Both the position numbers and the translations under genes were made by a program. From Amycolatopsis xylanica (GTDB taxonomy: Bacteria; Actinomycetota; Actinomycetes; Mycobacteriales; Pseudonocardiaceae): a DNA stretch of 64,000 nt. Where the stretch lies: NCBI RefSeq assembly GCF_900107045.1, contig NZ_FNON01000013.1:1-64000 (forward strand), in the 5' to 3' direction. Below the pieces are notes generated by a model. The model had not been told where the DNA came from and did no database searches. It worked only from the letters and a program-made list of their open reading frames with translations. Below, piece by piece: positions 1 to 7,445 of this stretch (the stretch's first letter is position 1; the number at the start of each line of letters is the position of its first letter).

Positions 1-212
1 GGCAACGCGGTCGGGTGGTGTTTCGGGGCGGTGCTGCGCCGGGTGAACCCCGCCGCTCCTTCGGTCCGGAACCGGTTCACATAGTGGTAGAACCGGTCAC
101 GTTTGACGTCGTGGTCACGGCAGAACCGCGTCACGTTGATCTTCTCGCCCGCCGCGACCCGCGCGACCATAGCGACGAACTCAGGATCCATCGAAAACCC
201 TGCTCTGCCCAT
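1..212 (-). CDS. Transposase N-terminal part (IS481/IS3-like), cut by the window edge
   Basis: The minus strand is open from an ATG at 212 (or an inner ATG at 191) to the left edge of the window. About 63-70 residues are visible: MDPEFVAMVARVAAGEKI, then a helix-turn-helix-like stretch with CRDHDVKRDRFYHYVNRFR, then RRSTAPKHHP. This is the usual DNA-binding head of IS481/IS3-family integrase-type transposases. The DDE catalytic core would lie outside the window. The gene sits just inside the element end at about 316. Whether the element is intact cannot be judged. The family call rests on the head only. Confidence 0.6.
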   Translation of the reverse strand, partial: MGRAGFSMDPEFVAMVARVAAGEKINVTRFCRDHDVKRDRFYHYVNRFRTEGAAGFTRRSTAPKHHPTAL

Positions 213-316
213 CGCCGCATGATCACCACAACACCCCTGGTCACCACACCGACAGGCCGGTCAGTGTCTGTGAGGTCCTGAAACATCAACTGTCGGGTAA
301 GTCCTGAACGAAGACA
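213..316 (-). mobile_element. Terminal region of the IS element (start of element at about 316)
   Basis: Reading the minus strand from 316, the sequence begins TGTCTTCGTTCAGGACTTAC and soon repeats a related block, TTTCAGGACCT. Ends beginning TGT with subterminal repeats are typical of IS481-like elements. The boundary is placed at 316 because the next base starts an extragenic palindrome (317-346) that has only its core and right arm. The other end and the target duplication are outside the window, so the boundary is inferred. Confidence 0.5.
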
Positions 317-346
317 GCCGGTTCTAACCGGCATTACCACTCACGA
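317..346. repeat. Truncated extragenic palindrome (GGTTCTAACC family)
   Basis: The core CCGGTTCTAACCGG (318-331) is followed by the right arm CATTACCACTCACGA. This matches the right side of the complete copies at 46149-46192 and 46421-46462. The expected left arm (TCGTGAGTGGTAATG) is absent and is replaced by the IS end at 316. The repeat lies just downstream of the stop codon of the secreted protein gene at 365. Confidence 0.75.
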
Positions 347-364
347 GTCCTGACCTGCGGTAAG

Positions 365-1369
365 TCAGCGGCACTGCGCCTTGACGACAGCGGTGCTGTA
401 CGGCGACTCGGTCGAGCGGAGGCCGTAGATGTCGCCGTCGTCGGTGATGTCGGCGACCCGCAGCGAATCCCAGGTATTGGGCCCGGCGACCACCTGCGCC
501 TCGCCGCCGTCCGCGGGGAGGAGCTTGATCGAGCCGTCGTCGAACGTGGCGACCACCGCGCCTGCCGAGTCCATGACCGTGACGTTCTGCGCGCCGGGCA
601 AGGTGCGGGCGATGGTTCCGTCGAGGTTCCACACGTAGCCGTTTTGGTAGTCGTTGCCCGCGGCCCGGCCACCGCGCACCGCGTGGAGGTACACGGGGTC
701 TTCGGAGCCCGGAGTCAGGTGCACGGCCGGGCCGCCGTCCGCCGGCCAGACGTAACCCTGCCAGTTGACCGCCGGTGTGGTGCCGTAGACCGAGGCGCCC
801 ACATTGCCCTGCTCGTCGATGTCCGCAACGTTGTCGAGTCGCTGGAGTGGGACAGGCAGCACCTTGACGGTGCCGGGTGCGTCCGCGGGCCACACGACCG
901 TGCGGCTCAGGAAGTCGCTGGTTCCGACCATTCCCATGATGTCGCCGCGGTCGTTGATCCCGAACGCCGCCGAGCCCCGGTACCCGGGTGGGTCCGGCAG
1001 TCGCTCATACGCGCCGTTCACAGACCGCACCGCGTGCCGCAGGGAACCCTCGTAGTAGAAGCCGACCGCGACTCCGGCCCGATTGACGTCGGCGAGTTCG
1101 GTTTGCTGCCCGAACGCCGCTCCCAGTACCGTCGCGATACCGTTCTGCCAGATGGCACCGACGCTCTTGTACGCGGTTTGATCCCAAACCGTGCCCGCGA
1201 TCGAGCCTGCGCCGTCGCCGGAGTCCAGCGACTGCACCAGATACCCCGGCGGGGTAGCCAGTGTGGTCTCCGCCCACGTGCAGCCCGCCGCCTGCGCCGC
1301 GGGTGCGCTCAGCACCGCCGTCCCCACCAGCACGGCGGCAGCCGACATGACCGTGATCTTTCCCAGCAC
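365..1369 (-). CDS. Secreted protein with HAF-like repeats, unknown function
   Basis: The product is about 334 residues. The GTG at 1369 is chosen because it follows a good ribosome site (GGGGAGGACAG). It starts a signal peptide (VLGKITVMSAAAVLVG, then an Ala-rich stretch ending APAAQAAGC), possibly a lipoprotein or Sec substrate. An ATG further upstream at 1555 would place 62 non-signal residues in front and is rejected. The mature part holds several motifs such as GINDRGDIMGMV, DVNRAGVAVGFYY and DITDDGDIYGL. These resemble the HAF / extracellular beta-propeller-like repeats of actinomycete secreted proteins. No catalytic motif is seen. The gene is monocistronic and a palindrome lies at its 3' side. 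Confidence 0.75.
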   Translation of the reverse strand: MLGKITVMSAAAVLVGTAVLSAPAAQAAGCTWAETTLATPPGYLVQSLDSGDGAGSIAGTVWDQTAYKSVGAIWQNGIATVLGAAFGQQTELADVNRAGVAVGFYYEGSLRHAVRSVNGAYERLPDPPGYRGSAAFGINDRGDIMGMVGTSDFLSRTVVWPADAPGTVKVLPVPLQRLDNVADIDEQGNVGASVYGTTPAVNWQGYVWPADGGPAVHLTPGSEDPVYLHAVRGGRAAGNDYQNGYVWNLDGTIARTLPGAQNVTVMDSAGAVVATFDDGSIKLLPADGGEAQVVAGPNTWDSLRVADITDDGDIYGLRSTESPYSTAVVKAQCR

Positions 1370-1555
1370 CTGTCCTCCCCAGTTTCCCGCCCCATTCGGG
1401 CGACAGGAGCCTACCAACAAGCAACGGCGACAAGCCTTATCCGCCAACGGTTTCAGGCATAGCTGAAACCGGACAGCGCCAGCTCCGGCACCCCGCCAGG
1501 CAAGATGGAACGATTGCGCAAGCCCCTTCAGTGAACCCACAGAAAGAAGGATCAC

Positions 1556-2140
1556 GTGTCAGACGACGACTTGTCGGCGCTGTGGCTGAAACAGTGGCCC
1601 GAGTGTCCTCCGTTGGCTGAAGAGCTGCCGCACGCCTACCACGACCGATGGGTGCGTTTCCACAGCCTGCCCGAGTCCCAACGGTATCCCGACCGCGACG
1701 CCGAGTACGACATCGTGCTCCACCGCTACAACGTGGTCCTGGACGGGCTGTTCCGAGGCCAGGAGGTCCGGATCGTCACAGCCGACTGGTCGAATGGCCT
1801 CGAGCCGCCGGACCTGTCAGAGCGTCACGCACACTGGCACCCCGGCGCCCGATACTGGACGTCCGTCCGCACCGAAGGGGACGAAACAGAACCGGCCTTC
1901 GACATCTACGCTCATCTGTACGTCAGCCGCATGCCATGGCGGGCGGGTTCGATCGACGACCTGCTCCGCGCCGTGGCCGATGACGAAACCAACCGAGTGA
2001 TGATCACGAGCCTGTCCTTCGACAAGATCCACCACCCCTACGACGGAGGCGCTGACGTCCTGCTGCCTACGACGCGCGAGCGTGACGCGACGAGACACCA
2101 GCACATCGATTGGCTGCCCGGCCAACCCCTGGGCTTCTAG
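1556..2140 (+). CDS. Hypothetical cytoplasmic protein, 194 residues
   Basis: The GTG start follows AAGGA at good spacing. The protein is acidic and rich in Trp, His and Tyr (WVRFHSLPESQRYPD, HAHWHPGARYW, HLYVSRMPWRAG), with no signal peptide or membrane segment. The N-terminal pattern resembles actinomycete proteins that pair a short HSLPxSxRYP motif with an immunity-like fold, but I cannot assign a family and give no function. It is divergent from the secreted protein gene and convergent with the TetR gene. A 10-bp stem follows it. Confidence 0.7.
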   Translation: MSDDDLSALWLKQWPECPPLAEELPHAYHDRWVRFHSLPESQRYPDRDAEYDIVLHRYNVVLDGLFRGQEVRIVTADWSNGLEPPDLSERHAHWHPGARYWTSVRTEGDETEPAFDIYAHLYVSRMPWRAGSIDDLLRAVADDETNRVMITSLSFDKIHHPYDGGADVLLPTTRERDATRHQHIDWLPGQPLGF

Positions 2141-2146
2141 CACCAT

Positions 2147-2192
2147 CCGCTCATCGCCCTACTGCGACACGCGCGCTCATGCCGATGAGCGG
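2147..2192. terminator. Possible bidirectional terminator hairpin
   Basis: The arms CCGCTCATCG (2147-2156) and CGATGAGCGG (2183-2192) are perfect inverted repeats around a 26-nt loop. They lie between the convergent genes ending at 2140 and 2228. There is no U-tract, as is usual in actinomycetes. Confidence 0.4.
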
Positions 2193-2227
2193 TCGTCCGC
2201 GGCAGGCCGATCGACGGTCGCCGTCTG

Positions 2228-2830
2228 TCAGCGTTGTTGTTCTGACCGGCTTGGTCCGGCGTGCTTCTCGACGATGGAGTCCAATTCTTGCCGGAGTCGG
2301 GTCACGGGCTGTGGGCGTATTTGCTGCTGCACCACGGTTCCCAGCAGCCAGGACAGCAGCGCGTTGGCGATGCCCGCGGGGTCGTCGACCGGCAGTCGCG
2401 CGGTGAGTTCCCCGAGCAGGGCGCGCACATCTTCCAGGGTGGCGGCGGTGGTGTCGGCCGACTGTCGGCGGCTGGTGTCGATCCAGTACTCGAACCACAG
2501 GAACGCGGCGTCGGGCTGGGCGGCGAACGTGGCGAGGTAAGCGTGCACGACCGCCCACAGTTTCTCGGCGGGGTCGTCCTGACCGTCGGCGGCCCGGCGC
2601 AGCTCGGCCAGCATCGCCGCCACGTGTTCTCGCATCGCGATGTCGACGATCTGGTGGATGTCGTCGAAGTAGTAGTGCACCGCGCTTTTGCTCAGTGGGC
2701 TCGCGTCGGCGACCGCGCGTGCGGTGCATGCCGCCAGCCCGTCGCGGGCGAGTACCTGTTTGGCGGCGTCGATGATCTGCTCGCGCTTGCCGCGCCGGTT
2801 GGCTTCGATCACGGGTCTGGTCGATGTCAC
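2228..2830 (-). CDS. TetR-family transcriptional regulator
   Basis: The N-terminal helix-turn-helix runs KREQIIDAAKQVLARDG, then ACTARAVADASPLSKSAVHYYF, the standard TetR DNA-binding head. The ligand domain is hydrophobic and Trp-rich (FLWFEYWIDTSRR, LLSWLLGTVVQQQ). The GTG at 2830 gives about 200 residues and leaves room for the divergent promoter. A GTG at 2869 would add 13 residues (MSQLGNRASRFTR). The gene is divergent from the VOC gene at 2890, so it probably controls that promoter and itself through the inverted repeat between them. The inducer is unknown. Confidence 0.88.
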   Translation of the reverse strand: MTSTRPVIEANRRGKREQIIDAAKQVLARDGLAACTARAVADASPLSKSAVHYYFDDIHQIVDIAMREHVAAMLAELRRAADGQDDPAEKLWAVVHAYLATFAAQPDAAFLWFEYWIDTSRRQSADTTAATLEDVRALLGELTARLPVDDPAGIANALLSWLLGTVVQQQIRPQPVTRLRQELDSIVEKHAGPSRSEQQR

Positions 2831-2852
2831 CCGGGTGAATCTACTCGCTCGA

Positions 2853-2889
2853 TTGCCAAGTTGGGACACGCAACCTAAACTCGGGACGC
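2853..2889 (+). promoter_or_regulatory. Promoter of the VOC-LLM operon, probably leaderless
   Basis: A -35 TTGCCA (2853-2858), a 17-bp spacer and a -10 TAAACT (2876-2881) stand 8 bp before the ATG at 2890. This predicts a transcript starting at or next to the start codon, and no ribosome site is visible. Confidence 0.5.
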
Positions 2890-2898
2890 ATGTCCCAA
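2861..2898. promoter_or_regulatory. Candidate TetR operator (inverted repeat)
   Basis: TTGGGACA (2861-2868) is mirrored by TGTCCCAA (2891-2898), and a smaller palindrome GGGAC-GCAT-GTCCC sits in the right half. The repeat spans the -10 box and the start codon of the VOC gene, where a repressor would block it. It is inferred from position and symmetry only. Confidence 0.4.
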
Positions 2899-3246
2899 AA
2901 ATTTGTGTTCCATGACGTCCGCACGGCGGATCTGGCAGCTTCGCGCCGCTTCTACACCGAGCTGTTCGGCTGGCAGGTCACCGAAACCCCCGCCGGGCCG
3001 ATGCTCGGCGACGACAGTGGTGTCTGGGGCGGGTTCACCCCGCTCACCGACGGCGATGCGCGCCACCCGCAATGGATTCCCTACGTCCCGGTGGCCGATG
3101 TGGACGCCGCTGCTCGGCGGGCGGTTGCGCTGGGCGGGCGAATCGTCAGGCCGCGGACCGATCTGCCGCCGGGTTCGGTGGTGGTCGTCGACGAGCCCGG
3201 TGGCGCCACGCTCGCGTTGTGGCAGCCCGCGGATCGTCAGGCATGA
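2890..3246 (+). CDS. VOC-family (glyoxalase/bleomycin-resistance fold) protein
   Basis: The product is 118 residues, about one VOC module. It opens KFVFHDVRTADLAASRRFYTELFGW, the classic first beta-alpha unit. It then has WGGFTPLTDGDARHPQWIPYVPVADVDAAARRAVALGG and ends VVVVDEPGGATLALWQP. Such proteins bind a metal and small electrophilic or aromatic ligands. The substrate is not predictable here. The stop overlaps the start of the LLM oxidoreductase (ATGA at 3243), so the two are translationally coupled under the TetR-linked promoter. Confidence 0.85.
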   Translation: MSQKFVFHDVRTADLAASRRFYTELFGWQVTETPAGPMLGDDSGVWGGFTPLTDGDARHPQWIPYVPVADVDAAARRAVALGGRIVRPRTDLPPGSVVVVDEPGGATLALWQPADRQA

Positions 3247-4292
3247 GCGTGCGCTTGTCGTGTGCGCTGCCGCCCTCGGCCGCGATCGCCGAGCAGGCCC
3301 GCGAGGCCGAGCGGCTCGGCTATCACCGAGTGTGGGTGTTCGACTCGCCCGCGCTGCACGGAGATCTGTGGATCGCGCTGGCGCAGGTCGCGGCGGCGAC
3401 CGAGCGGGTCGGACTGGGCACCGGTGTCGCCGTCGCCGGTCTGCGCCACCCGATGGTGACCGCAGCCGCGGCCGCGGCGGTGGCCGACCTGGCGCCCGGG
3501 CGATTGACGCTGGCGTTCGGAACCGGCCACACCGCCCGCTACGCCATCGGGCAACGGCCGGTCCCTGTCGATGACCTCGTCCGTGAGGTCCGGCAGGTGC
3601 GGTCGCTGCTCGCCGGTGAGGTGGTGGAGATCGACGGAAAACACTGCCAGATGCGGCAACTGCCGGGTTTCGGCCCGGCCCGGCCGGTGGATGTCCCGGT
3701 GTGGCTGGCCGCCTCGGGCCCGCGGGCCACCGCGGCCGCCATCGACCTCGATGTGCCAGGCGTGCTGGCGACCAGCGTGCCCGGCCGGGCATGGCCGGAA
3801 CATGCCCTGCTGCGGTTCGGGACCGTGCTGCGACCCGGCGAGGATCACACCACCCCACGCGTCATCGACGCGGCCGGGCCCGGCTGGGCCAGCATCATCC
3901 ACGCCGCCTGGGAAGGCACCCCGACCGCGGTCGACGACCTGCCGGGTGGCGAACGCTGGCGCGCCGACATCGAAGCCAGCCGACCGGAACGAGAACGACA
4001 CCTCGACGTGCACCAGGGCCACATGACCACGCTGACCGCCCGAGATCGCGACCTGGCCACCGCCGCGGGCCCCGCCCTGCTCACGGTCGGCTGGACCGGC
4101 ACCCCGGACCAGCTGCGCGACAAGGCGACACAGGCCGCCGCGGCCGGTGTGACCGAGATCGTCTACGTCCCCACCTCGCCCGACGTCACGTCGGAACTCA
4201 CCGCGTACGCCGAGGCGCTCGGCGGCTTCTACGGTGATGGGCCGAGCCGGGCTTCGAGCAGCCTCATGCCGGGCCGTGGGTGTCGGCGGTGA
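3243..4292 (+). CDS. LLM-class flavin-dependent oxidoreductase
   Basis: The 349-residue protein has the bacterial luciferase-like TIM-barrel signature: EAERLGYHRVWVFDSPALHGDLWIALAQVAAATERVGLGTGVAV near the N terminus, RLTLAFGTGHTARY in the middle, and GVTEIVYVPTS near the end. The cofactor is FMN or F420; the F420-type (5,10-methylene-H4MPT reductase-like) subgroup is common in actinomycetes. The start ATG overlaps the VOC stop. The 3' end overlaps the convergent LysR gene by 29 bp (4264-4292), so the last residues may be unimportant. The substrate is unknown. Confidence 0.82.
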   Translation: MSVRLSCALPPSAAIAEQAREAERLGYHRVWVFDSPALHGDLWIALAQVAAATERVGLGTGVAVAGLRHPMVTAAAAAAVADLAPGRLTLAFGTGHTARYAIGQRPVPVDDLVREVRQVRSLLAGEVVEIDGKHCQMRQLPGFGPARPVDVPVWLAASGPRATAAAIDLDVPGVLATSVPGRAWPEHALLRFGTVLRPGEDHTTPRVIDAAGPGWASIIHAAWEGTPTAVDDLPGGERWRADIEASRPERERHLDVHQGHMTTLTARDRDLATAAGPALLTVGWTGTPDQLRDKATQAAAAGVTEIVYVPTSPDVTSELTAYAEALGGFYGDGPSRASSSLMPGRGCRR

Positions 4293-5145
4293 GTGCTCGT
4301 TTGAGGAGTCGCTCCAGGTCGTCGAGGGCTGGATCGGTTTCGGTCGCCGCTTTTCGGGAGAGGACCACTTCGACCATGGGTGGTTCCGGCAGTTCCCGGT
4401 GGGCGGCCGGGCGTACCGCGTCCGGCGGGACGTTGGAGGTCAGCAGCGCGCCGACGCCGATGCCCGCGGAGATCGCGGCTTGGACGGCGTGCACGCTGGT
4501 GCTCTGAAAGGCCGTTCGCCACTGGCGCCCGTGCCGGGTGATCGCGTCGAGCACGGGTTGACGCCACTGGCAGGGGTGAGAGAAGAGCACGAGCGGCAGC
4601 GGTTCGGTCGCCGGGTCGAAGGATGGGGCGTAGGCCCAGGTCAGCGGTGCCTGATGACGCCAGCGGATCGACGCATCCCCCATCACCGACGGGTCGCCGA
4701 ACACGAGGTCGAGGCGGCCACGGTCGGCGAGTCCGCGGAGTGCCCGTGCCGAGCCCACGATGACCTCGAGGTCGACGAGCGGGTGCATCTTCGCGAAGTC
4801 CGCGAGCGCCGTCGGCAACGTGGTGAGCGCCAGGTCTTCGAGCAGTGCTATCGCGCGATGCCCCTGCGGTGCCGTGCGCTGCCCCTTGACCGAGGCGCGG
4901 GCGTCGTCGTGCAGCGCCAGTATCCGCTCGGCGTAGGCAAGCAGCTTCTCCCCCGCCGGGGTGACCCGCACGCCTCGCGGTTCCCTGAGCAGTATCTGTT
5001 CGCCTGCGGCACTTTCCAGACGGCGGATGCGCTGGGTCACCGCCGGTTGGGTCAGCCCGAGCGCCACCGCGCCGCGGCTGATGCTGCCCGCGCGAACGGT
5101 CGCGGTGAACGAGCGCAGGTCCGAAATCCGGAGATCACCCTCCAT
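4264..5145 (-). CDS. LysR-family transcriptional regulator
   Basis: The 293-residue protein has an N-terminal winged helix (LRISDLRSFTATVRAGSISR, GLTQPAVTQRIRRLE) and a substrate-binding domain (LVDLEVIVGSARALRGLADRGRLDLVFGD). It is divergent from the PhzF-led operon at 5216, so it is the likely activator or repressor of that operon. The start ATG lies about 9 bp after a -10 box, so the mRNA is close to leaderless. The effector is probably the substrate of the neighbouring operon. Confidence 0.88.
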   Translation of the reverse strand: MEGDLRISDLRSFTATVRAGSISRGAVALGLTQPAVTQRIRRLESAAGEQILLREPRGVRVTPAGEKLLAYAERILALHDDARASVKGQRTAPQGHRAIALLEDLALTTLPTALADFAKMHPLVDLEVIVGSARALRGLADRGRLDLVFGDPSVMGDASIRWRHQAPLTWAYAPSFDPATEPLPLVLFSHPCQWRQPVLDAITRHGRQWRTAFQSTSVHAVQAAISAGIGVGALLTSNVPPDAVRPAAHRELPEPPMVEVVLSRKAATETDPALDDLERLLKRALTADTHGPA

Positions 5146-5153
5146 AAGGATTC

Positions 5154-5159
5154 ATTATA
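5154..5159 (-). promoter_or_regulatory. -10 box of the LysR gene
   Basis: On the minus strand the sequence reads TATAAT, a perfect -10 hexamer, 8 bp from the LysR ATG at 5145. No good -35 is seen 17-18 bp upstream. The 70-bp intergenic space is AT-richer than its surroundings and should also hold the LysR sites for the divergent operon. Confidence 0.45.
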
Positions 5160-5215
5160 TCGGGCATCGAAACATTGCCGTAGTAAATACCTCCGGCCGT
5201 TCATACGATGCCTCC

Positions 5216-6133
5216 ATGCCTACCACCCACGAGCCGGACAGCACGGCCGAGTTCCATCACGTCGACGTCTTCTCGGCGTCCGCGTACGCCGGCAACAGCC
5301 TGGCCGTGTTCGTGGACCCGCCGCCGCTGACCACCTCGCAGCTGCGCCGAATCACCGGCGAGCTGCGGCACTTCGAGACCATCTTCGTCAGCACCGGTGC
5401 GGACACCGTCCATGCCAGGGTGTTCGACCTGCTGGACGAACTGGACTTCGCCGGGCACCCGGTGCTCGGCGCCGCCGCGGTCCTGCACGGCCTCGGCGGC
5501 ACGCCGCCGGGTGTGGAGCGCCGGTGGACGTTCACGCTCGCGGCCGGGACCGTGTCGGTCAGCACCCGTGGGCACGCCGGCGGCCATGTGTCGGCCCTGC
5601 TCGACCAGGGACGGCCGGAGCTGGTGAGCGAGCCGGCACCGGCCGACCTGCCCGCGATCGCCGAGGCGCTGGGGCTGACCAGCGCCGACCTGGACCCGGC
5701 GTTGCCACCGGAGGTGCTGTCGACCGGCCTGCGGTACCTGGTGGTGCCGGTCCGCGACGGTGCCGCGCTGGCGGCGGCGAGGATCAGCCATCCCGCCTTC
5801 GACCGGTTCCTGGCCGGTCTGGGCGCGCAATTCGCCTACGTGCTCGACGCGGCCGCGGTCGAGGGCAGGCACTGGAACAACGACGGCGTGCTCGAGGACG
5901 TCGCCACCGGAAGCGCGGCCGGCTGTGTCGCGGCCTACCTGCTGCGGCACGGCCGGGCCAGCCATGGCGTTGAGCTCTCCCTCGCCCAAGGCCGGTTCGT
6001 CGGGCGTCCGTCGCGGATCGCCATCACCGCGTACGGCAAGCCGGAGCTGGTCGAGCGGGTGACCGTCGGCGGCGACGTGACCGTGGTGGGAACCGGCCGC
6101 TTGCTCACCCTGCCTGCCGGGGAAGGCCTGTGA
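5216..6133 (+). CDS. PhzF-family epimerase/isomerase
   Basis: The 305-residue protein has the PhzF pattern: FHHVDVFSASAYAGNSLAVFVD at the start, then LDFAGHPVLGAAAVLHG, and in the C-terminal half NDGVLEDVATGSAAGCVAAYL. Family members form two similar half-barrels and catalyse proton shifts or epimerisations without cofactor. The catalytic Glu of PhzF lies in the motif AxxExPFAGHP, and here the corresponding stretch is RVFDLLDELDFAGHP, so the Glu-type residue may be shifted or replaced. The ATG at 5216 is the first in frame after the promoter region. The gene overlaps the next by 4 bp (GTGA). Confidence 0.85.
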   Translation: MPTTHEPDSTAEFHHVDVFSASAYAGNSLAVFVDPPPLTTSQLRRITGELRHFETIFVSTGADTVHARVFDLLDELDFAGHPVLGAAAVLHGLGGTPPGVERRWTFTLAAGTVSVSTRGHAGGHVSALLDQGRPELVSEPAPADLPAIAEALGLTSADLDPALPPEVLSTGLRYLVVPVRDGAALAAARISHPAFDRFLAGLGAQFAYVLDAAAVEGRHWNNDGVLEDVATGSAAGCVAAYLLRHGRASHGVELSLAQGRFVGRPSRIAITAYGKPELVERVTVGGDVTVVGTGRLLTLPAGEGL

Positions 6134-7116
6134 CCCGGGTCTTCCGGGCATCGTCGATCCGGCGGGCGGTCGGGCTGACGGACCTCATCGAGCCGGTGGC
6201 GCGCGCGTTCGCGGACTTCAGCCGCGGACTGGGTGAAGCCCCGATGACGGTGTTCGCGCCTGCCGGGCCGCACGGCGATGTGCACGTCAAATGCGCGTGG
6301 CTGCCGGACCACCCCATGTTCACCGTGAAGGTCGCCGCGTCGTTCGCCGCGCGAGCGGCAGGCGGCGAGCAAGCCAGCAGCGGATACGTCGCGATCCACG
6401 ACGCGACCACCGGGGATCTGCTCGCGTTGCTCCGCGACGAGCACTACCTCACCGATGTCCGCACGGCGGCGGCCGGGGCGGTCGCGACCCGGATGCTGGC
6501 CCGGCCGGACGCGCGGACCGTGGCCGTGCTCGGCACCGGCGTCCAGGCGCACCTGCAGGTGCTGGCGGTCCGAGCCGTGCGCGCCATCGACCGCGTGCTG
6601 ATCTGGGGCAGGCGGCGCGACGCGGCCGGGCTGCTGCGCGAGACGATCGTCGGCACGGCGCCGGAACTGTCCGTCTCCGTGGCGGACAGCGCGGAGCTCG
6701 CGGTGCGGGAAGCGGACATCGTCGTGACGGCGACCGGCAGCAGGCAGCCGATCCTGCACGGTTCGTGGCTGCGGCCGGGCCAGCACGTCACCGCCGTCGG
6801 CGCGGACGATCCGGGCAAGGCCGAACTCGATCCGGCCTGTTTCCAGCGGGCTGACCTGCTGGTGGTGGACAGCCTGCTGGACACCCCGCGGTTCGCCGGT
6901 GACCTGCGCCGCGCCATCGAAGCCGGTGCCATCACCCCGTCCGATGTGGACGCGGAGGTCGGCGACCTCGTGCTCGGCCGCCATCCCGGGCGCCGGGACG
7001 CGGCCGAGATCAGCGTCGCCAAACTCGTCGGGCTCGGCGTCCAGGACCTGGTCGCCGCCGAAACCGCGATGCGCGGCCTGGCAGCCACCCCACGACCGAA
7101 GGAGAGTGCCGGTTGA
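6130..7116 (+). CDS. Ornithine cyclodeaminase / mu-crystallin family dehydrogenase
   Basis: The 328-residue protein has FTVKVAASFAARAAGG, RDEHYLTDVRTAAAGAVATRMLA and a Rossmann motif VAVLGTGVQAHLQ, the hallmarks of the OCD/mu-crystallin family. Members include L-ornithine cyclodeaminase, alanine dehydrogenase, ketimine reductase and delta1-pyrroline-2-carboxylate reductase. Sequence alone does not separate these. The operon with a PhzF isomerase and an amidohydrolase suggests imine or cyclic amino-acid chemistry. The GTG start overlaps the PhzF stop and the 3' end overlaps the next gene. Confidence 0.85.
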   Translation: MTRVFRASSIRRAVGLTDLIEPVARAFADFSRGLGEAPMTVFAPAGPHGDVHVKCAWLPDHPMFTVKVAASFAARAAGGEQASSGYVAIHDATTGDLLALLRDEHYLTDVRTAAAGAVATRMLARPDARTVAVLGTGVQAHLQVLAVRAVRAIDRVLIWGRRRDAAGLLRETIVGTAPELSVSVADSAELAVREADIVVTATGSRQPILHGSWLRPGQHVTAVGADDPGKAELDPACFQRADLLVVDSLLDTPRFAGDLRRAIEAGAITPSDVDAEVGDLVLGRHPGRRDAAEISVAKLVGLGVQDLVAAETAMRGLAATPRPKESAG

Positions 7117-7445
7117 TCGCCCGCACCTGGAACGGGCGGGTTCCCGCCCACCACGCCGACGGCTTCGAGCGGCACCTGCTCGCCACCGGAGTCGCCGAAG
7201 CGGCCCGGCTGGCCGGCTACGCGGGAGCACAGATCCTGCGCGACGAGGCGAACGGCCACGTCGAATTCCGGCTGATCACCTATTGGGACGACTGGGCCGC
7301 GATCCGGCGCTTCGCGGGCGAAGAACTGACCGCCGCCGTGCTCTATCCCGGCGACGAAGCCTACGAACTCATCCCCGGCACGACCGTGCGACACCATCTC
7401 GTCAGTTTTGGCCATCCCCTCACCGAAAGGCCTGATGCGGCATGA
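7113..7445 (+). CDS. Dimeric alpha/beta-barrel (ABM-like) protein
   Basis: The 110-residue protein is one ferredoxin-like module: RTWNGRVPAHHADGFERHLLATG, then YAGAQILRDEANGHVEFRLITYWDDWAAIRRF and a C-terminal His-rich tail (VRHHLVSFGH). This matches antibiotic-biosynthesis-monooxygenase-like (ABM) dimers, which may be cofactor-free oxygenases or ligand-binding proteins. It overlaps the genes on both sides (GTTGA at 7113-7116, ATGA at 7442-7445), which shows one polycistronic unit. Confidence 0.75.
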   Translation: MIARTWNGRVPAHHADGFERHLLATGVAEAARLAGYAGAQILRDEANGHVEFRLITYWDDWAAIRRFAGEELTAAVLYPGDEAYELIPGTTVRHHLVSFGHPLTERPDAA

